Counted from the first letter of the stretch, positions 14,173 to 21,334 are shown. The stretch: DNA of 22,742 bases from an uncultured Campylobacter sp. (GCA_943913625.1 CALTYW010000018.1:1-22742); one strand, 5' to 3'. Notes: a model not told the origin generated them from the letters alone. Made by a program: numbers and translations.

Positions 14173-14937
14173 TCACAGACCCTGAGTGAGATACGAATCG
14201 ATTACCCTCACCAGACGCCCGAGGTCTTCACCGGCGCGGACCCCGAGGAATGAAGTGGCCCCGAGTGCGCCGTCGCGAATCCGGTCGAGCTCGTGGCGTC
14301 GCAAAGTGCCTAGTGCTTCCATCTCGCTGATGTCCAGAATGGTCACAAGCAGCGCGATGTCTTCGTAGTGACGGTCATGACTGCGCTCCCCTACGTTCTT
14401 CAGAGCCGAGCATTTCTCGTACAGCGCACCAAGCACGTCCGGGCGTCGAAGCGGAACCTCGAATTCGTCGTCGACAACCACTATGACCTGCTCCGACCTG
14501 TCGATGCCGAATTGAGCCCCTCGCGTTGCGAGCAGTTTGCCGATTCCGGGGAACTTGGTGTCGTAGATCCTCGCCCCCAGAAAGCTCGGGGCCAGGATAT
14601 CGATCGACGCTTCAACCCCATTACGTCCAGGGACCGGCCGCACCCACCGGTGGTCCTTCCCCGTCGGATTGGGCGGCGGCGGGATCGCGAACCCCGCTTG
14701 TCTAAGCGCCGGGCCGATGAGTTCCTTCGTCCGAGGGTGCGCGCGAATGTCTAGGATGAGGTCGATATCGGTAGTTGACCTTTGAAAGCGCGCACCCCGT
14801 TCCGTCGCAAGCAACCGAACGAGCGTCCCACCAGCGAGTGTCCAACCGTCGTGAAGGATCCGGGCAAGATCGCGCAACCCCTCCCACGACGCCCGCTCCG
14901 AGGCGACTGAGGTTCGGAGAGAAACGCGCTTAGTCAT
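14173..14937 (-). CDS. AbiEii-type nucleotidyltransferase (putative toxin)
   Basis: A 254-residue protein with the nucleotidyltransferase core of the AbiEii/AbiGii toxin family. 'LAGGTLVRLL' (34-43) holds the GG motif, 'TTDIDL' (55-60) the metal-binding Asp57 and Asp59, and 'ASIDIL' (110-115) a third Asp113. A C-terminal helical part has Lys175 in 'LYEKCSA' and 'RHYEDIALL' (189-197), matching the conserved K and D..D of this family. AbiE systems are two-gene toxin-antitoxin/abortive infection modules; the toxin transfers a nucleotide to an RNA target such as tRNA. The first 8 bp overlap the end of the HTH gene, so translation is coupled. The gene order, antitoxin-like first and toxin second, is typical. 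Confidence 0.8.
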   Translation of the reverse strand: MTKRVSLRTSVASERASWEGLRDLARILHDGWTLAGGTLVRLLATERGARFQRSTTDIDLILDIRAHPRTKELIGPALRQAGFAIPPPPNPTGKDHRWVRPVPGRNGVEASIDILAPSFLGARIYDTKFPGIGKLLATRGAQFGIDRSEQVIVVVDDEFEVPLRRPDVLGALYEKCSALKNVGERSHDRHYEDIALLVTILDISEMEALGTLRRHELDRIRDGALGATSFLGVRAGEDLGRLVRVIDSYLTQGL

Positions 14938-15589
14938 CGGATCCCTCCATTACCCGCTCCAAGAGAGCCGCGGCAGCATCAATAGAACGGGAGCTGAGAT
15001 CCTGCGCTAGATCCGTCGCGACATGCAGCGCCCGGACACGATCCGGCACCCGGTCAACGAACCGCAACGTCAGATTGGCGCGGCTACCCGGGCAGGGCGC
15101 CAAACCGTAGAAGGCTTCGAGCAGTTCCCTCCGCTGCGCGTCGACGTAGGCATCGAACCCGCCCGATGCAATCCCCGCCAGCTCGTGGGAGATCCCGGTG
15201 GGCATCAACCCTCCCGTGGCCTTCAGGTGTTCGAGGTTGGTTTCGCTGATGTTGTAATGGGCGACGCGCAGCCCTCTCCTATCGGCGTAGGACATTGCGA
15301 CGGGTAGCCCGCCGCCCTGGATACACTGGCTCTGCCGGGCGCACGACCGCTTCTGGTCAGGAGACAGCGACGGCGCATCTCCATCAAGGTAGGCCGCCAA
15401 CCGGTCGAAGGACTCGAGGGACAGGCGCGGGCCGCGCTTGGGAGCCTTCTTGAGTATCGGCGGCTCGTCGAGAATCCACCACGCCCCGCCACGCTTCTCC
15501 GCGCGGAGATCCCCCTCGGCGACCATTGCTCGCACCCGGCGTGGGGAGAGGTCGCACGCGACGGCGTACTCTTGGACAGACAACACCAT
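14930..15589 (-). CDS. HTH DNA-binding protein, putative antitoxin of the AbiEii-like module
   Basis: A 219-residue protein. Residues 4-40 ('VQEYAVACDLSPRRVRAMV', then an aromatic 'GGAWWIL' wing) form an excisionase/MerR-like helix-turn-helix. A basic linker (45-58) leads to a C-terminal region (about 85-219) I do not recognise, with three cysteines (83, 89, 166). It is not the classic AbiEi fold by eye. Position directly upstream of, and overlapping, an AbiEii nucleotidyltransferase makes it the candidate antitoxin and autoregulator. Its promoter region carries the inverted repeat TAATTGT-N12-ACAATTA. The ATG at 15589 has no Shine-Dalgarno but lies 6 nt behind TACAAT. Confidence is good for DNA binding and moderate for the antitoxin role. 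Confidence 0.7.
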   Translation of the reverse strand: MVLSVQEYAVACDLSPRRVRAMVAEGDLRAEKRGGAWWILDEPPILKKAPKRGPRLSLESFDRLAAYLDGDAPSLSPDQKRSCARQSQCIQGGGLPVAMSYADRRGLRVAHYNISETNLEHLKATGGLMPTGISHELAGIASGGFDAYVDAQRRELLEAFYGLAPCPGSRANLTLRFVDRVPDRVRALHVATDLAQDLSSRSIDAAAALLERVMEGSDD

Positions 15590-15593
15590 GGGC

Positions 15594-15619
15594 TAATTGT
15601 ACCGACTGCGGAACAATTA
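15594..15619. promoter_or_regulatory. Operator-like inverted repeat over the toxin-antitoxin promoter
   Basis: TAATTGT (15594-15600) and ACAATTA (15613-15619) are 7-bp arms 12 bp apart, a half-site spacing near two helical turns. The proximal arm overlaps the -10 TACAAT (15601-15596 on the minus strand), which ends 6 nt before the ATG. The distal arm overlaps the stop codon of the nucleoside hydrolase. The layout fits autorepression by the HTH protein. Confidence 0.55.
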
Positions 15620-16576
15620 CCCCAGGGCTCGGACGGCCTCCACCACCATGTCCCAGAAGCGGTCCACGTCCAGACGCGTGGCCACCGAGGTGTTGCAATC
15701 CACGGAACCAGCATCCGCCACTGCCCCACCGGTCGCGCGGAAGTCGGCGACGGTGCGACCGCGCGTCAACGAACCAGACAGCTCCACCGTCACCGGCACG
15801 CGCACGGTCTCAACCACGGTGGGGTCGATGACGTAGGCGACGGCGCAGGGGTCGTGCACCGGCGGGTTGTCGAAGCCCTGGGCGTCTTTGTAGTTCGTTC
15901 GGAAGGCATCGAACAACGCGACCACGAAGTCGCCGACCTCGGTCCCTAGCGCGGCGAACCGCGCCTCCACCTCCGGGGTCGCCAGCGCCTGGTGGGTGAG
16001 GTCCAACCCGACCATGACCACCGGCCAGGACTCGCCGAACACGATCGCGGCGGCCTCCGGGTCGACAGCGATGTTGAACTCCGCGGACGCCGAGTAGTTT
16101 CCCGTGCCGTACGCGCCGCCCATCAGCACGACTTCTTTCACGCGCGACACAATCCGCGGCTCCATACGCGCGGCCAAAGCGATGTTGGTCAGCGGCCCGG
16201 TGGGCACGAGCGTCACGGTCCCGGGCTCTTCGCGCATCAGCGTATCGACGATCCACTTCACCGCGTGCTCCCCCTCCACCTCAACCGTCGGCGAGGGCAG
16301 TTCGAACCCGCTCACGTCCATGCCGGAGTCGCCGTGAATGTCCTCGGCGGTCACGACCTCGGCGACTAAGGGGCGTGTGGCGCCGCGGTATACGGGCACA
16401 TCCGACAACCCGGCCAACGTGGCCACAATCTGGGCGTTGCGGGTGACTTTGTCGATGGTGTGGTTGCCACCAACCGTGGACAACCCCAACAATTCCACGC
16501 TCGGCGAGCCTGCGGCAAGCAGGATTGCGACGGCGTCGTCGTGGCCCGGGTCGCAGTCCAGGATGACCTTACGCAA
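15617..16576 (-). CDS. Inosine/uridine-preferring nucleoside hydrolase
   Basis: A 319-residue enzyme of the IunH/RihA family, full length. It hydrolyses the N-glycosidic bond of purine or pyrimidine ribonucleosides to free base and ribose. The calcium-binding start motif DCDPGHDDA (7-15), 'GGNHT' (36-40), 'HGDSGM' (81-86), 'EFNIAVDPEAA' (167-176, Asn168 binding ribose) and 'VHDPCAVAY' (240-248; His241 catalytic, Asp242 calcium) are all present. No signal peptide is seen, so it is cytoplasmic. The gene start overlaps the end of the MFS transporter by 8 bp, which suggests a salvage operon in which the transporter may handle nucleosides or bases. Base preference cannot be read reliably. Confidence 0.9.
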   Translation of the reverse strand: MRKVILDCDPGHDDAVAILLAAGSPSVELLGLSTVGGNHTIDKVTRNAQIVATLAGLSDVPVYRGATRPLVAEVVTAEDIHGDSGMDVSGFELPSPTVEVEGEHAVKWIVDTLMREEPGTVTLVPTGPLTNIALAARMEPRIVSRVKEVVLMGGAYGTGNYSASAEFNIAVDPEAAAIVFGESWPVVMVGLDLTHQALATPEVEARFAALGTEVGDFVVALFDAFRTNYKDAQGFDNPPVHDPCAVAYVIDPTVVETVRVPVTVELSGSLTRGRTVADFRATGGAVADAGSVDCNTSVATRLDVDRFWDMVVEAVRALG

Positions 16577-18023
16577 CGATCTCGCCCCTCGCGCGCAGAT
16601 CCTCCGCCGCGAGCGTGTCCGGGATGGTTTCCGGCTTCGGGATCAGGAACGAGGATGCGAACGCGCAGCACAGCAAAATGGCACCGGCGATCATGCCCGC
16701 GCGGTAGCTGCCACCGGTGGCGCCGAACACGGCGAAGACGACGGTGAAGGACAGGCCGGCGCCGAGGTTGAAGGCGCCGCCGTTGAGGCCCGGCAGGTAG
16801 CCCTGGTTGGACTTCGGGGCGAGCACGACGCCGAGCGACCCGAGCATGATGTTGGCCATGCCGGCGTAGGTGATGCCGGCGAGCAGCGACATGACAAGCA
16901 GCATGCCGGCGGTCGGCCGGCCAACGACAAGCACGCCGAAGAGGACGGCGAGCGCTGCGCCGCCGATGCCGATCTGCAGGATCAACTTGTAGCCGACGCG
17001 GCCTGCGAGCCAGCCGGAGACCGGGCCCATGGCAAGGCCGGCCAGCGCATACGGGGTGAGCGTCCACCAGGACACAACGCCCGCGCCCATGCCCGGGCCC
17101 GCGGCCGGGTCCTGCGCCAGGTTCGGCACAAGGCCGTTCATGACGGCGAAGACACCGGTCATGGTCAGCGTGGTGGTCAACAGCAGTCCCCAGGTGCGGC
17201 GTTGCGCCAGCAGGTCGGTGGACATGAGCGGGTGCGGGCTGGACTTCTCCGCGCGCCAGAACACCACCAGCGCCACGGCGCCGATGACCAGCAGCACGAT
17301 AACCAGGAACCAGTTAGCGGCGGCGAGCAGGCCGGCCTCGTTGAGCGCGGTGAGGATCGCGCCGACGGCGATGACCAGGAAGATCACGCCCTTCCAGTCC
17401 ATCGGCTGCAGCTGGTCCGACTTGGTCTCCTCCACGCCGAAGCGCACGGCGAACACGGCGATCAGCGCGGCCGCGCCAATGACCCAGAACAGGGAGCGGA
17501 AGCCGAAGGCGGCGGTGAGCCAGCCACCGAGCAGGGCGTCGATACCCGCGATACCGCCGTTAATCGAGGTCAAAATACCCACCAGCAGCGCGAACTGCTT
17601 CTCCTCGCGCACGGCCTGGCGCAGCATCACAGACGTCAGCGCCACCGTCGGGCCGGACACACCCTGGATCACACGCCCGATGAACAGCATGGTCACGTTC
17701 GTCGCAAGCGCCGCCACGATCGAACCAATAACAGTGACCACCATCATGCCCACAAGCACCTTGCGGCGGCCGATCAAGTCGCCCCAACGCGGCATGAACA
17801 GGGAGAACAGCGCGGCCGCGGTGAAGAACGCGGTCTGCGTCATACCGATCTGCGCGGTGGTGGCGTTCAGCTCCACCTCCATGGTGGCCAGCGCCGGCGC
17901 GAGCATCGACGCGTTGAGCTGGAATGCGAACACGGCCACCAGCAGGGCGACCATCAGGGGCACGACCTTTTCGGTCGGAAGCTTCTGCCCGGCGACTGGT
18001 GCCGGGCTCACAGGTGCGGTCAT
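16569..18023 (-). CDS. MFS transporter, 14-span type
   Basis: A 484-residue major facilitator superfamily protein with about 14 hydrophobic segments, resembling the DHA2 layout. Motif A appears as 'WGDLIGRRKVLVG' after span 2, and 'GRVIQGVSGPTVAL' resembles the motif in span 4. The family exchanges small solutes against protons. In most annotations such proteins are called drug exporters, but the coupled nucleoside hydrolase gene favours a nucleoside or base substrate here, which is inference. The frame is open to 18080, but the ATG at 18023 is preferred: TACACT lies exactly 6 nt upstream, and the extra 19 residues are non-membrane and basic. Confidence 0.82.
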   Translation of the reverse strand: MTAPVSPAPVAGQKLPTEKVVPLMVALLVAVFAFQLNASMLAPALATMEVELNATTAQIGMTQTAFFTAAALFSLFMPRWGDLIGRRKVLVGMMVVTVIGSIVAALATNVTMLFIGRVIQGVSGPTVALTSVMLRQAVREEKQFALLVGILTSINGGIAGIDALLGGWLTAAFGFRSLFWVIGAAALIAVFAVRFGVEETKSDQLQPMDWKGVIFLVIAVGAILTALNEAGLLAAANWFLVIVLLVIGAVALVVFWRAEKSSPHPLMSTDLLAQRRTWGLLLTTTLTMTGVFAVMNGLVPNLAQDPAAGPGMGAGVVSWWTLTPYALAGLAMGPVSGWLAGRVGYKLILQIGIGGAALAVLFGVLVVGRPTAGMLLVMSLLAGITYAGMANIMLGSLGVVLAPKSNQGYLPGLNGGAFNLGAGLSFTVVFAVFGATGGSYRAGMIAGAILLCCAFASSFLIPKPETIPDTLAAEDLRARGEIVA

Positions 18024-18029
18024 GCGAGC

Positions 18030-18035
18030 AGTGTA
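18030..18035 (-). promoter_or_regulatory. Candidate -10 for the MFS-nucleoside hydrolase operon
   Basis: TACACT on the minus strand, 6 nt before the ATG at 18023; a leaderless start is implied. No clear -35 is visible. Confidence 0.45.
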
Positions 18036-18095
18036 GAACACGCCCCCGACACGCACAGCATGCTTACGCAGCTGCCACACCCACCCGCTTCATGC

Positions 18096-18896
18096 CTAGA
18101 CCGCCAGCTCGTTCCAGATCGCGGTGTTGGTCTCTTGCCACAGGGGCTTGGCCCAGTCGCCGAACTCGCGGTCCGTCAGCGCGACCATGGCGTAGCCGTC
18201 CGCGACCCACAGGTAGGTCCCGGCCATGCCGAAGTGGCCGACGGTATCGGCAGGCATGGTGTCGCCCGTCCAGTGCGGCGCCTTCTCCCCCTTGATCTCG
18301 AACCCAAGGCCCCACGGGCACGGCTTTTGCATGCCGTAGCCAGGCACGATGCCGCGCAGATCGCCGAACTGGTTCGTGCGCGCCTCCGCGAGCGTCTCTT
18401 GGCTCAGCAGCTTCGGCTCGAGCAGCTCTTCGGCGAACAAGAGCAGATCGCTTAACGACGCCCTCCCTCCATGCCCCGCCGACCCATACAATTCCGCCGA
18501 CTCCATCCCCAGAGGCTCGAACACGCCCTCGCGCGCGTAGTCCGCGAACGCGATGCCGGTGGTTTCCTCCACGTGGTCCGCGAGCCATTCGTAGCCCGCC
18601 GAGGAGTAGATGCGCCGCTCCCCCACCGGCTTCTGCGGCTCGCGCGAATCAAATCCGACTCCGGAGGCGTGCGCCAGTAGGTGCCGCACCGTGGAGCCTT
18701 CGGGCCCGAGCGCGTCGTCGAGCTCGAACGCGCCCTCTTCCACCGCCATAAGCACGGCGTACGCGGACAACAGCTTGGTCACGCTCGCGAGCTCGAACAC
18801 GCGGTCCGCATCCCCGACGAGGGCATCCTGCTTGCCGACGATCCCCGCCGCCACATTATCCACAGGCCAGTCCGCCACGTACTTTTTCAGGTCCAT
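18096..18896 (-). CDS. Beta-lactamase-fold serine hydrolase (class C/esterase-like)
   Basis: A 266-residue protein of the beta-lactamase/transpeptidase-like family. The nucleophile motif is SVTK (Ser38, Lys41), the second motif is YSS (Tyr97) in place of Tyr-x-Asn, and HFGMAGT (221-227) takes the position of the KTG/HxG strand. It is shorter than class C beta-lactamases (about 360 residues) and has no signal peptide or membrane span, so a cytoplasmic esterase or peptidase-like role is more likely than antibiotic resistance. The substrate is unknown. It is 72 bp upstream of the transporter gene on the same strand. TATTGT lies 7 nt before its ATG, pointing to its own leaderless transcript. Confidence 0.82.
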   Translation of the reverse strand: MDLKKYVADWPVDNVAAGIVGKQDALVGDADRVFELASVTKLLSAYAVLMAVEEGAFELDDALGPEGSTVRHLLAHASGVGFDSREPQKPVGERRIYSSAGYEWLADHVEETTGIAFADYAREGVFEPLGMESAELYGSAGHGGRASLSDLLLFAEELLEPKLLSQETLAEARTNQFGDLRGIVPGYGMQKPCPWGLGFEIKGEKAPHWTGDTMPADTVGHFGMAGTYLWVADGYAMVALTDREFGDWAKPLWQETNTAIWNELAV

Positions 18897-18903
18897 GGCT
18901 CAC

Positions 18904-18909
18904 ACAATA
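18904..18909 (-). promoter_or_regulatory. Candidate -10 for the serine hydrolase (leaderless)
   Basis: TATTGT on the minus strand, 7 nt before the ATG at 18896. Confidence 0.4.
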
Positions 18910-18983
18910 CGTTTGCGGAGAAATCCGCTCACGGCTCAAAGCCAAACAAAAGCCCGTTGTAATAAATTGTCCGGTGGCAAAAG

Positions 18984-18990
18984 AAAGGGG
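18984..18990 (+). promoter_or_regulatory. Shine-Dalgarno site fixing the start at 18998
   Basis: AAAGGGG, 7 nt before the ATG at 18998. The frame is open to a GTG at 18974, but that would bury this site in coding sequence. Confidence 0.6.
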
Positions 18991-18997
18991 CTGCCAA

Positions 18998-19558
18998 ATG
19001 CAGGGCGACGAGAAAACAGCTGCAAAGCAGGAACTAGCCAGGCGAGAAACTGACCAGCGGTCGCGAAAAGGGAACGCCGGGCTGCGATTCGGACAGTTCG
19101 TAATGACTGGTGCCCTAGCCGTCGCTCGAGTTCTCTACATTGTCGGACTTCTGACACTCATTGGTCTAATCGCGGTCGGCGCAGCCAGCCCTTTCACTTC
19201 CTCGACCTTTAGTTCGAACCTCTCATCTGCCGTAGAATTCATAGAAAATTCGCCAACTGCGGTCGTTGGCCTTATCGCAGCGTGTGTAGCGGTAGACACC
19301 CTTCGCCAGAAGCAAAGAGCCGATGATCGATCGGCGCTTCTAACAAGGATTCAATGGGCTATGGAACTAACTACAAACGAAGATACGCAGGTCCAAGATC
19401 TCGGATGGGACCTTTTAGCTGGTCTCGTACGATCTCCCAGCCTCACCGCGGAAGACACCATGCTCGTCGAACAGATTGACTTGTACATGGGTAAAGCTAA
19501 ACCACCCGCTCAACAGATTCCCTCATCAGAACAGATTCCCTCATCAGAAGGGCGCTGA
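18998..19558 (+). CDS. Two-span membrane protein of unknown function
   Basis: A 186-residue protein that I do not recognise. A charged N-terminus (1-30) is followed by a hydrophobic segment (about 40-66), a Ser/Phe/Asn-rich loop and a second hydrophobic segment (about 83-101). A charged cytoplasmic helix begins after it ('LRQKQRADDRSALLTRIQWA'). The C-terminus carries a perfect tandem QIPSSE-QIPSSE. GC content is lower than the backbone. It is followed 73 bp later by a small gene on the same strand. The layout (two spans, then a helical domain) is reminiscent of membrane-anchored accessory or effector proteins, but there is no motif to name one. Function unknown. Confidence 0.65.
   Translation: MQGDEKTAAKQELARRETDQRSRKGNAGLRFGQFVMTGALAVARVLYIVGLLTLIGLIAVGAASPFTSSTFSSNLSSAVEFIENSPTAVVGLIAACVAVDTLRQKQRADDRSALLTRIQWAMELTTNEDTQVQDLGWDLLAGLVRSPSLTAEDTMLVEQIDLYMGKAKPPAQQIPSSEQIPSSEGR
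19514..19549 (+). repeat. Perfect 18-bp tandem duplication inside the gene
   Basis: CAGATTCCCTCATCAGAA occurs at 19514-19531 and 19532-19549, encoding the duplicated QIPSSE near the C-terminus. The perfect identity implies a recent duplication or a slippage site. Confidence 0.9.
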
Positions 19559-19569
19559 TCACCATAAGA

Positions 19570-19582
19570 CCAATTCGATTGG
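19570..19582. promoter_or_regulatory. Small inverted repeat before the 84-residue gene
   Basis: CCAAT-tcg-ATTGG lies between the two accessory genes, just upstream of TATAGT (19588-19593), a possible -10. It could be an operator for the second gene. Confidence 0.35.
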
Positions 19583-19631
19583 TTTAATATAGTGTCACGT
19601 CCCGCAGCCTAGACATGGAAAGAGGTGAACG

Positions 19632-19886
19632 ATGGCTACCTTGGAAAGACCTATTCCGTCCGAGAAGAAGTACACCGGTGTAAAACCGCACATCACGAAC
19701 GCTGAGCGCCCCCGTAGCTCAAACAAATTCGAGCAAGATATCCGTACACAAGATCTCCGAGCCAAGGAAGACGCACCTCAGGAAAGCGAATCATTCACCG
19801 CCGCTCGTCGTGCTGTCGATGACTTCCTAAGAAACCAACCTAAAACTTTTTGGGAAGGTTTTTTGCAGGGGATCAGGAAAGCTTAG
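19632..19886 (+). CDS. Small soluble protein of unknown function
   Basis: An 84-residue charged protein with no membrane span. The first 60 residues are rich in Lys, Arg, Glu, Ser and Pro and look disordered; the last 25 ('AVDDFLRNQPKTFWEGFLQG') form an amphipathic helix with aromatic residues. AGAGGTG 4 nt before the ATG supports the start. It shares strand, lower GC content and proximity with the two-span membrane protein upstream, so the two are probably a unit, the small protein perhaps binding the membrane or its partner by the C-terminal helix. This is inference; I cannot assign a family. Confidence 0.6.
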   Translation: MATLERPIPSEKKYTGVKPHITNAERPRSSNKFEQDIRTQDLRAKEDAPQESESFTAARRAVDDFLRNQPKTFWEGFLQGIRKA

Positions 19887-19947
19887 ACTTTCTTACTGGG
19901 GCAGGTTGGCTATCATACGTCCACAGAGATTCACCCAACCCTCGCAA

Positions 19948-20532
19948 TCAGAACCGCACCCCCGGGATCATCCCCGCAAATGCCGCCCCGACTAGCCCGA
20001 GCACTGCGATGACGATGCCGGCGATCGCGTCCGGTGCGAGCGCCAGTTTCAAACTGCCCGGCGCGGTGGGCGGGGTGCGGTAAAGCTCGCGGCCGCAGTC
20101 ACCAGCCATCTTCGCGGTGAAGACCGCGCTGTTCATGAAGTAGGCCGCCTCCGAGGGACTGAACGGGCTGTCGGCGAAAACAGTCAGGCCCTTGGAAGAG
20201 CGCTCCGCGTCCTGCGCGATGACCGAGCTCGCCGTGTATTCGTCGGTGTCGTAGGCGTTGGGACCTTCAAGGTCAGGTTCTGCAATGCGCCCCTGGCCAT
20301 TCTTCACCAACGCTTGTAGCTCCGCTTGAGCCTTCTCCCAGTTCTTCAGTGCGTCGGCGCGCGAGCCGGAGTGGTACAGGATCTCATCGGTGTGCAGGCC
20401 CGCCGCCAGCGCCGGGATCTGCTCCGGGGTGAACTGGATTGAGCAGACCTGATCCCCGGCAAACGCCGGAGCAGGAGCGGAACCGACCGCAAGCGCCGCG
20501 CACACGCCCGCGGCCAGAATTGTTTTGCGCAT
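19948..20532 (-). CDS. Secreted small protein with C-terminal hydrophobic anchor
   Basis: A 194-residue exported protein of unknown function. A classical signal peptide (1-25, cleavage after AFA) leads to a mostly helical domain (about 35-155) with Cys30 and Cys146, which could form a disulfide. A hydrophobic segment (169-190) follows with a short Arg-containing end. The pattern 'signal - helical domain - C-terminal span' is common among uncharacterised corynebacterial envelope proteins. TAGTTT lies exactly 6 nt before the ATG at 20532, so the mRNA is probably leaderless. It lies 35 bp downstream of the DUF4230 gene on the same strand. Confidence 0.7.
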   Translation of the reverse strand: MRKTILAAGVCAALAVGSAPAPAFAGDQVCSIQFTPEQIPALAAGLHTDEILYHSGSRADALKNWEKAQAELQALVKNGQGRIAEPDLEGPNAYDTDEYTASSVIAQDAERSSKGLTVFADSPFSPSEAAYFMNSAVFTAKMAGDCGRELYRTPPTAPGSLKLALAPDAIAGIVIAVLGLVGAAFAGMIPGVRF

Positions 20533-20538
20533 GCGCTG

Positions 20539-20544
20539 AAACTA
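20539..20544 (-). promoter_or_regulatory. Candidate -10 for the secreted protein (leaderless)
   Basis: TAGTTT on the minus strand, 6 nt before the ATG at 20532. Confidence 0.4.
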
Positions 20545-20567
20545 GCACGCGCGGCGACGTGCGCGCC

Positions 20568-21185
20568 CTACTTCCAGCGGACCTCGATCTCGTAGTTCTC
20601 CTTCGAGGTACCGGCCACGAGCGCCTCCGCCTGGGCACGCACGAGGCGCTCCGCCTGCTCGCGGGCGCGGTCCAACAATCCGTGCTCGATGGCCTTGTCC
20701 TTCGCCAAGGATTCGCGGCTGGCAATGAACTCGGTGACGTCGGAAACCTTCACCTGGTTCAGCGGGTTCATGCTCTGGTCCCACACCTCGGCGGACTGCG
20801 AGTCCACGTGGGAGGTCAGCACCTCCACGTTCGGAAGTGACACGACGAGCTTCTTCGACAGGTCGTCGAACTCCGCGTCGATCTGGCTGCCGTCCTTGAT
20901 GCCGGCGGTGACGCGCCCGTCATAGCTCACCAGAAAATTCTTTCCGGTAAACGGCACCTCCACATCCAGCACCCGCAGGCCTTCGTCGTCGAACTTCCCC
21001 ACCTCGGAGAACACGTACTCCTCCGTGGCCAGCTCCGCGATGTCGTTGAACTGCGCACCGACCATGTCTGAGGTGATCGTCCGCTCGCCCGCACTGAACA
21101 GCGCTGGGCGCAACAACGCGAGGACCAAAGCCAGGATTGCCACCACGGCGACGGCGGCCGCACAACCGATACTGCGTTTCTTCAC
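20568..21185 (-). CDS. DUF4230 domain protein
   Basis: A 205-residue membrane-anchored protein with an N-terminal span (about 7-26) followed by a DUF4230 domain (about 35-190). The characteristic order is 'SDMVGAQFNDIAELATEEY', 'DVEVPFTGKNFLVSYDG', 'GIKDGSQI', 'LVVSLPNVEVL' and a terminal helix 'KAIEHGLLDRAREQAERLV'. DUF4230 proteins occur in Firmicutes and actinobacteria without an assigned function. The open frame reaches an ATG at 21227, but the extra 14 residues are encoded by a cluster of short repeats that looks regulatory. I therefore prefer the GTG at 21185, 7 nt behind TAAACT. Confidence 0.78.
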   Translation of the reverse strand: MKKRSIGCAAAVAVVAILALVLALLRPALFSAGERTITSDMVGAQFNDIAELATEEYVFSEVGKFDDEGLRVLDVEVPFTGKNFLVSYDGRVTAGIKDGSQIDAEFDDLSKKLVVSLPNVEVLTSHVDSQSAEVWDQSMNPLNQVKVSDVTEFIASRESLAKDKAIEHGLLDRAREQAERLVRAQAEALVAGTSKENYEIEVRWK

Positions 21186-21192
21186 CCTGGAG

Positions 21193-21198
21193 AGTTTA
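21193..21198 (-). promoter_or_regulatory. Candidate -10 for the DUF4230 gene (leaderless GTG)
   Basis: TAAACT on the minus strand ends 7 nt before the GTG at 21185. Confidence 0.4.
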
Positions 21199-21200
21199 AA

Positions 21201-21230
21201 CACTGTTAGACAGACACTGTCAGACACTGA
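21201..21230. promoter_or_regulatory. Cluster of overlapping short palindromes, operator-like
   Basis: CTGT-tag-ACAG (21203-21213), GACAG-aca-CTGTC (21209-21221) and TGTC-a-GACA (21218-21226) overlap, and CAGACACTG is directly repeated at 21211 and 21221. The 10-bp phasing places repeats on one helix face. It covers the -35 zone of the DUF4230 promoter and lies upstream of the candidate abgT promoter. Confidence 0.55.
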
Positions 21231-21238
21231 AAGTAACC

Positions 21239-21268
21239 TTCACCGCACCGCAAGCATTTCTGTAAAAT
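21239..21268 (+). promoter_or_regulatory. Candidate promoter of the AbgT-family gene
   Basis: TTCACC (21239-21244) and TAAAAT (21263-21268) are 18 bp apart. The 5' leader would be about 60 nt, and the gene has a good Shine-Dalgarno AGGAAGG (21321-21327), unlike the leaderless neighbours. Confidence 0.4.
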
Positions 21269-21334
21269 TCCCGTATTTCCGTACGCCGGTGAGCGACGCA
21301 CGTTGCCGCCCCGACACCCCAGGAAGGCAGAACC

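Noticed and set aside
16338..18455. A 705-codon open frame on the plus strand
   Set aside because: It lies antisense to the nucleoside hydrolase, MFS and serine hydrolase genes, and its translation is His/Arg/Gln-rich low complexity typical of high-GC shadow frames.
18096..18896. Antibiotic-resistance beta-lactamase
   Set aside because: No signal peptide, shortened fold and a Tyr-Ser-Ser second motif; an intracellular esterase-type role is more likely.
19837..19871. AACC...GGTT followed by T-run resembling a terminator
   Set aside because: It lies inside the 3' coding end of the 84-residue gene and the stem is only four base pairs.
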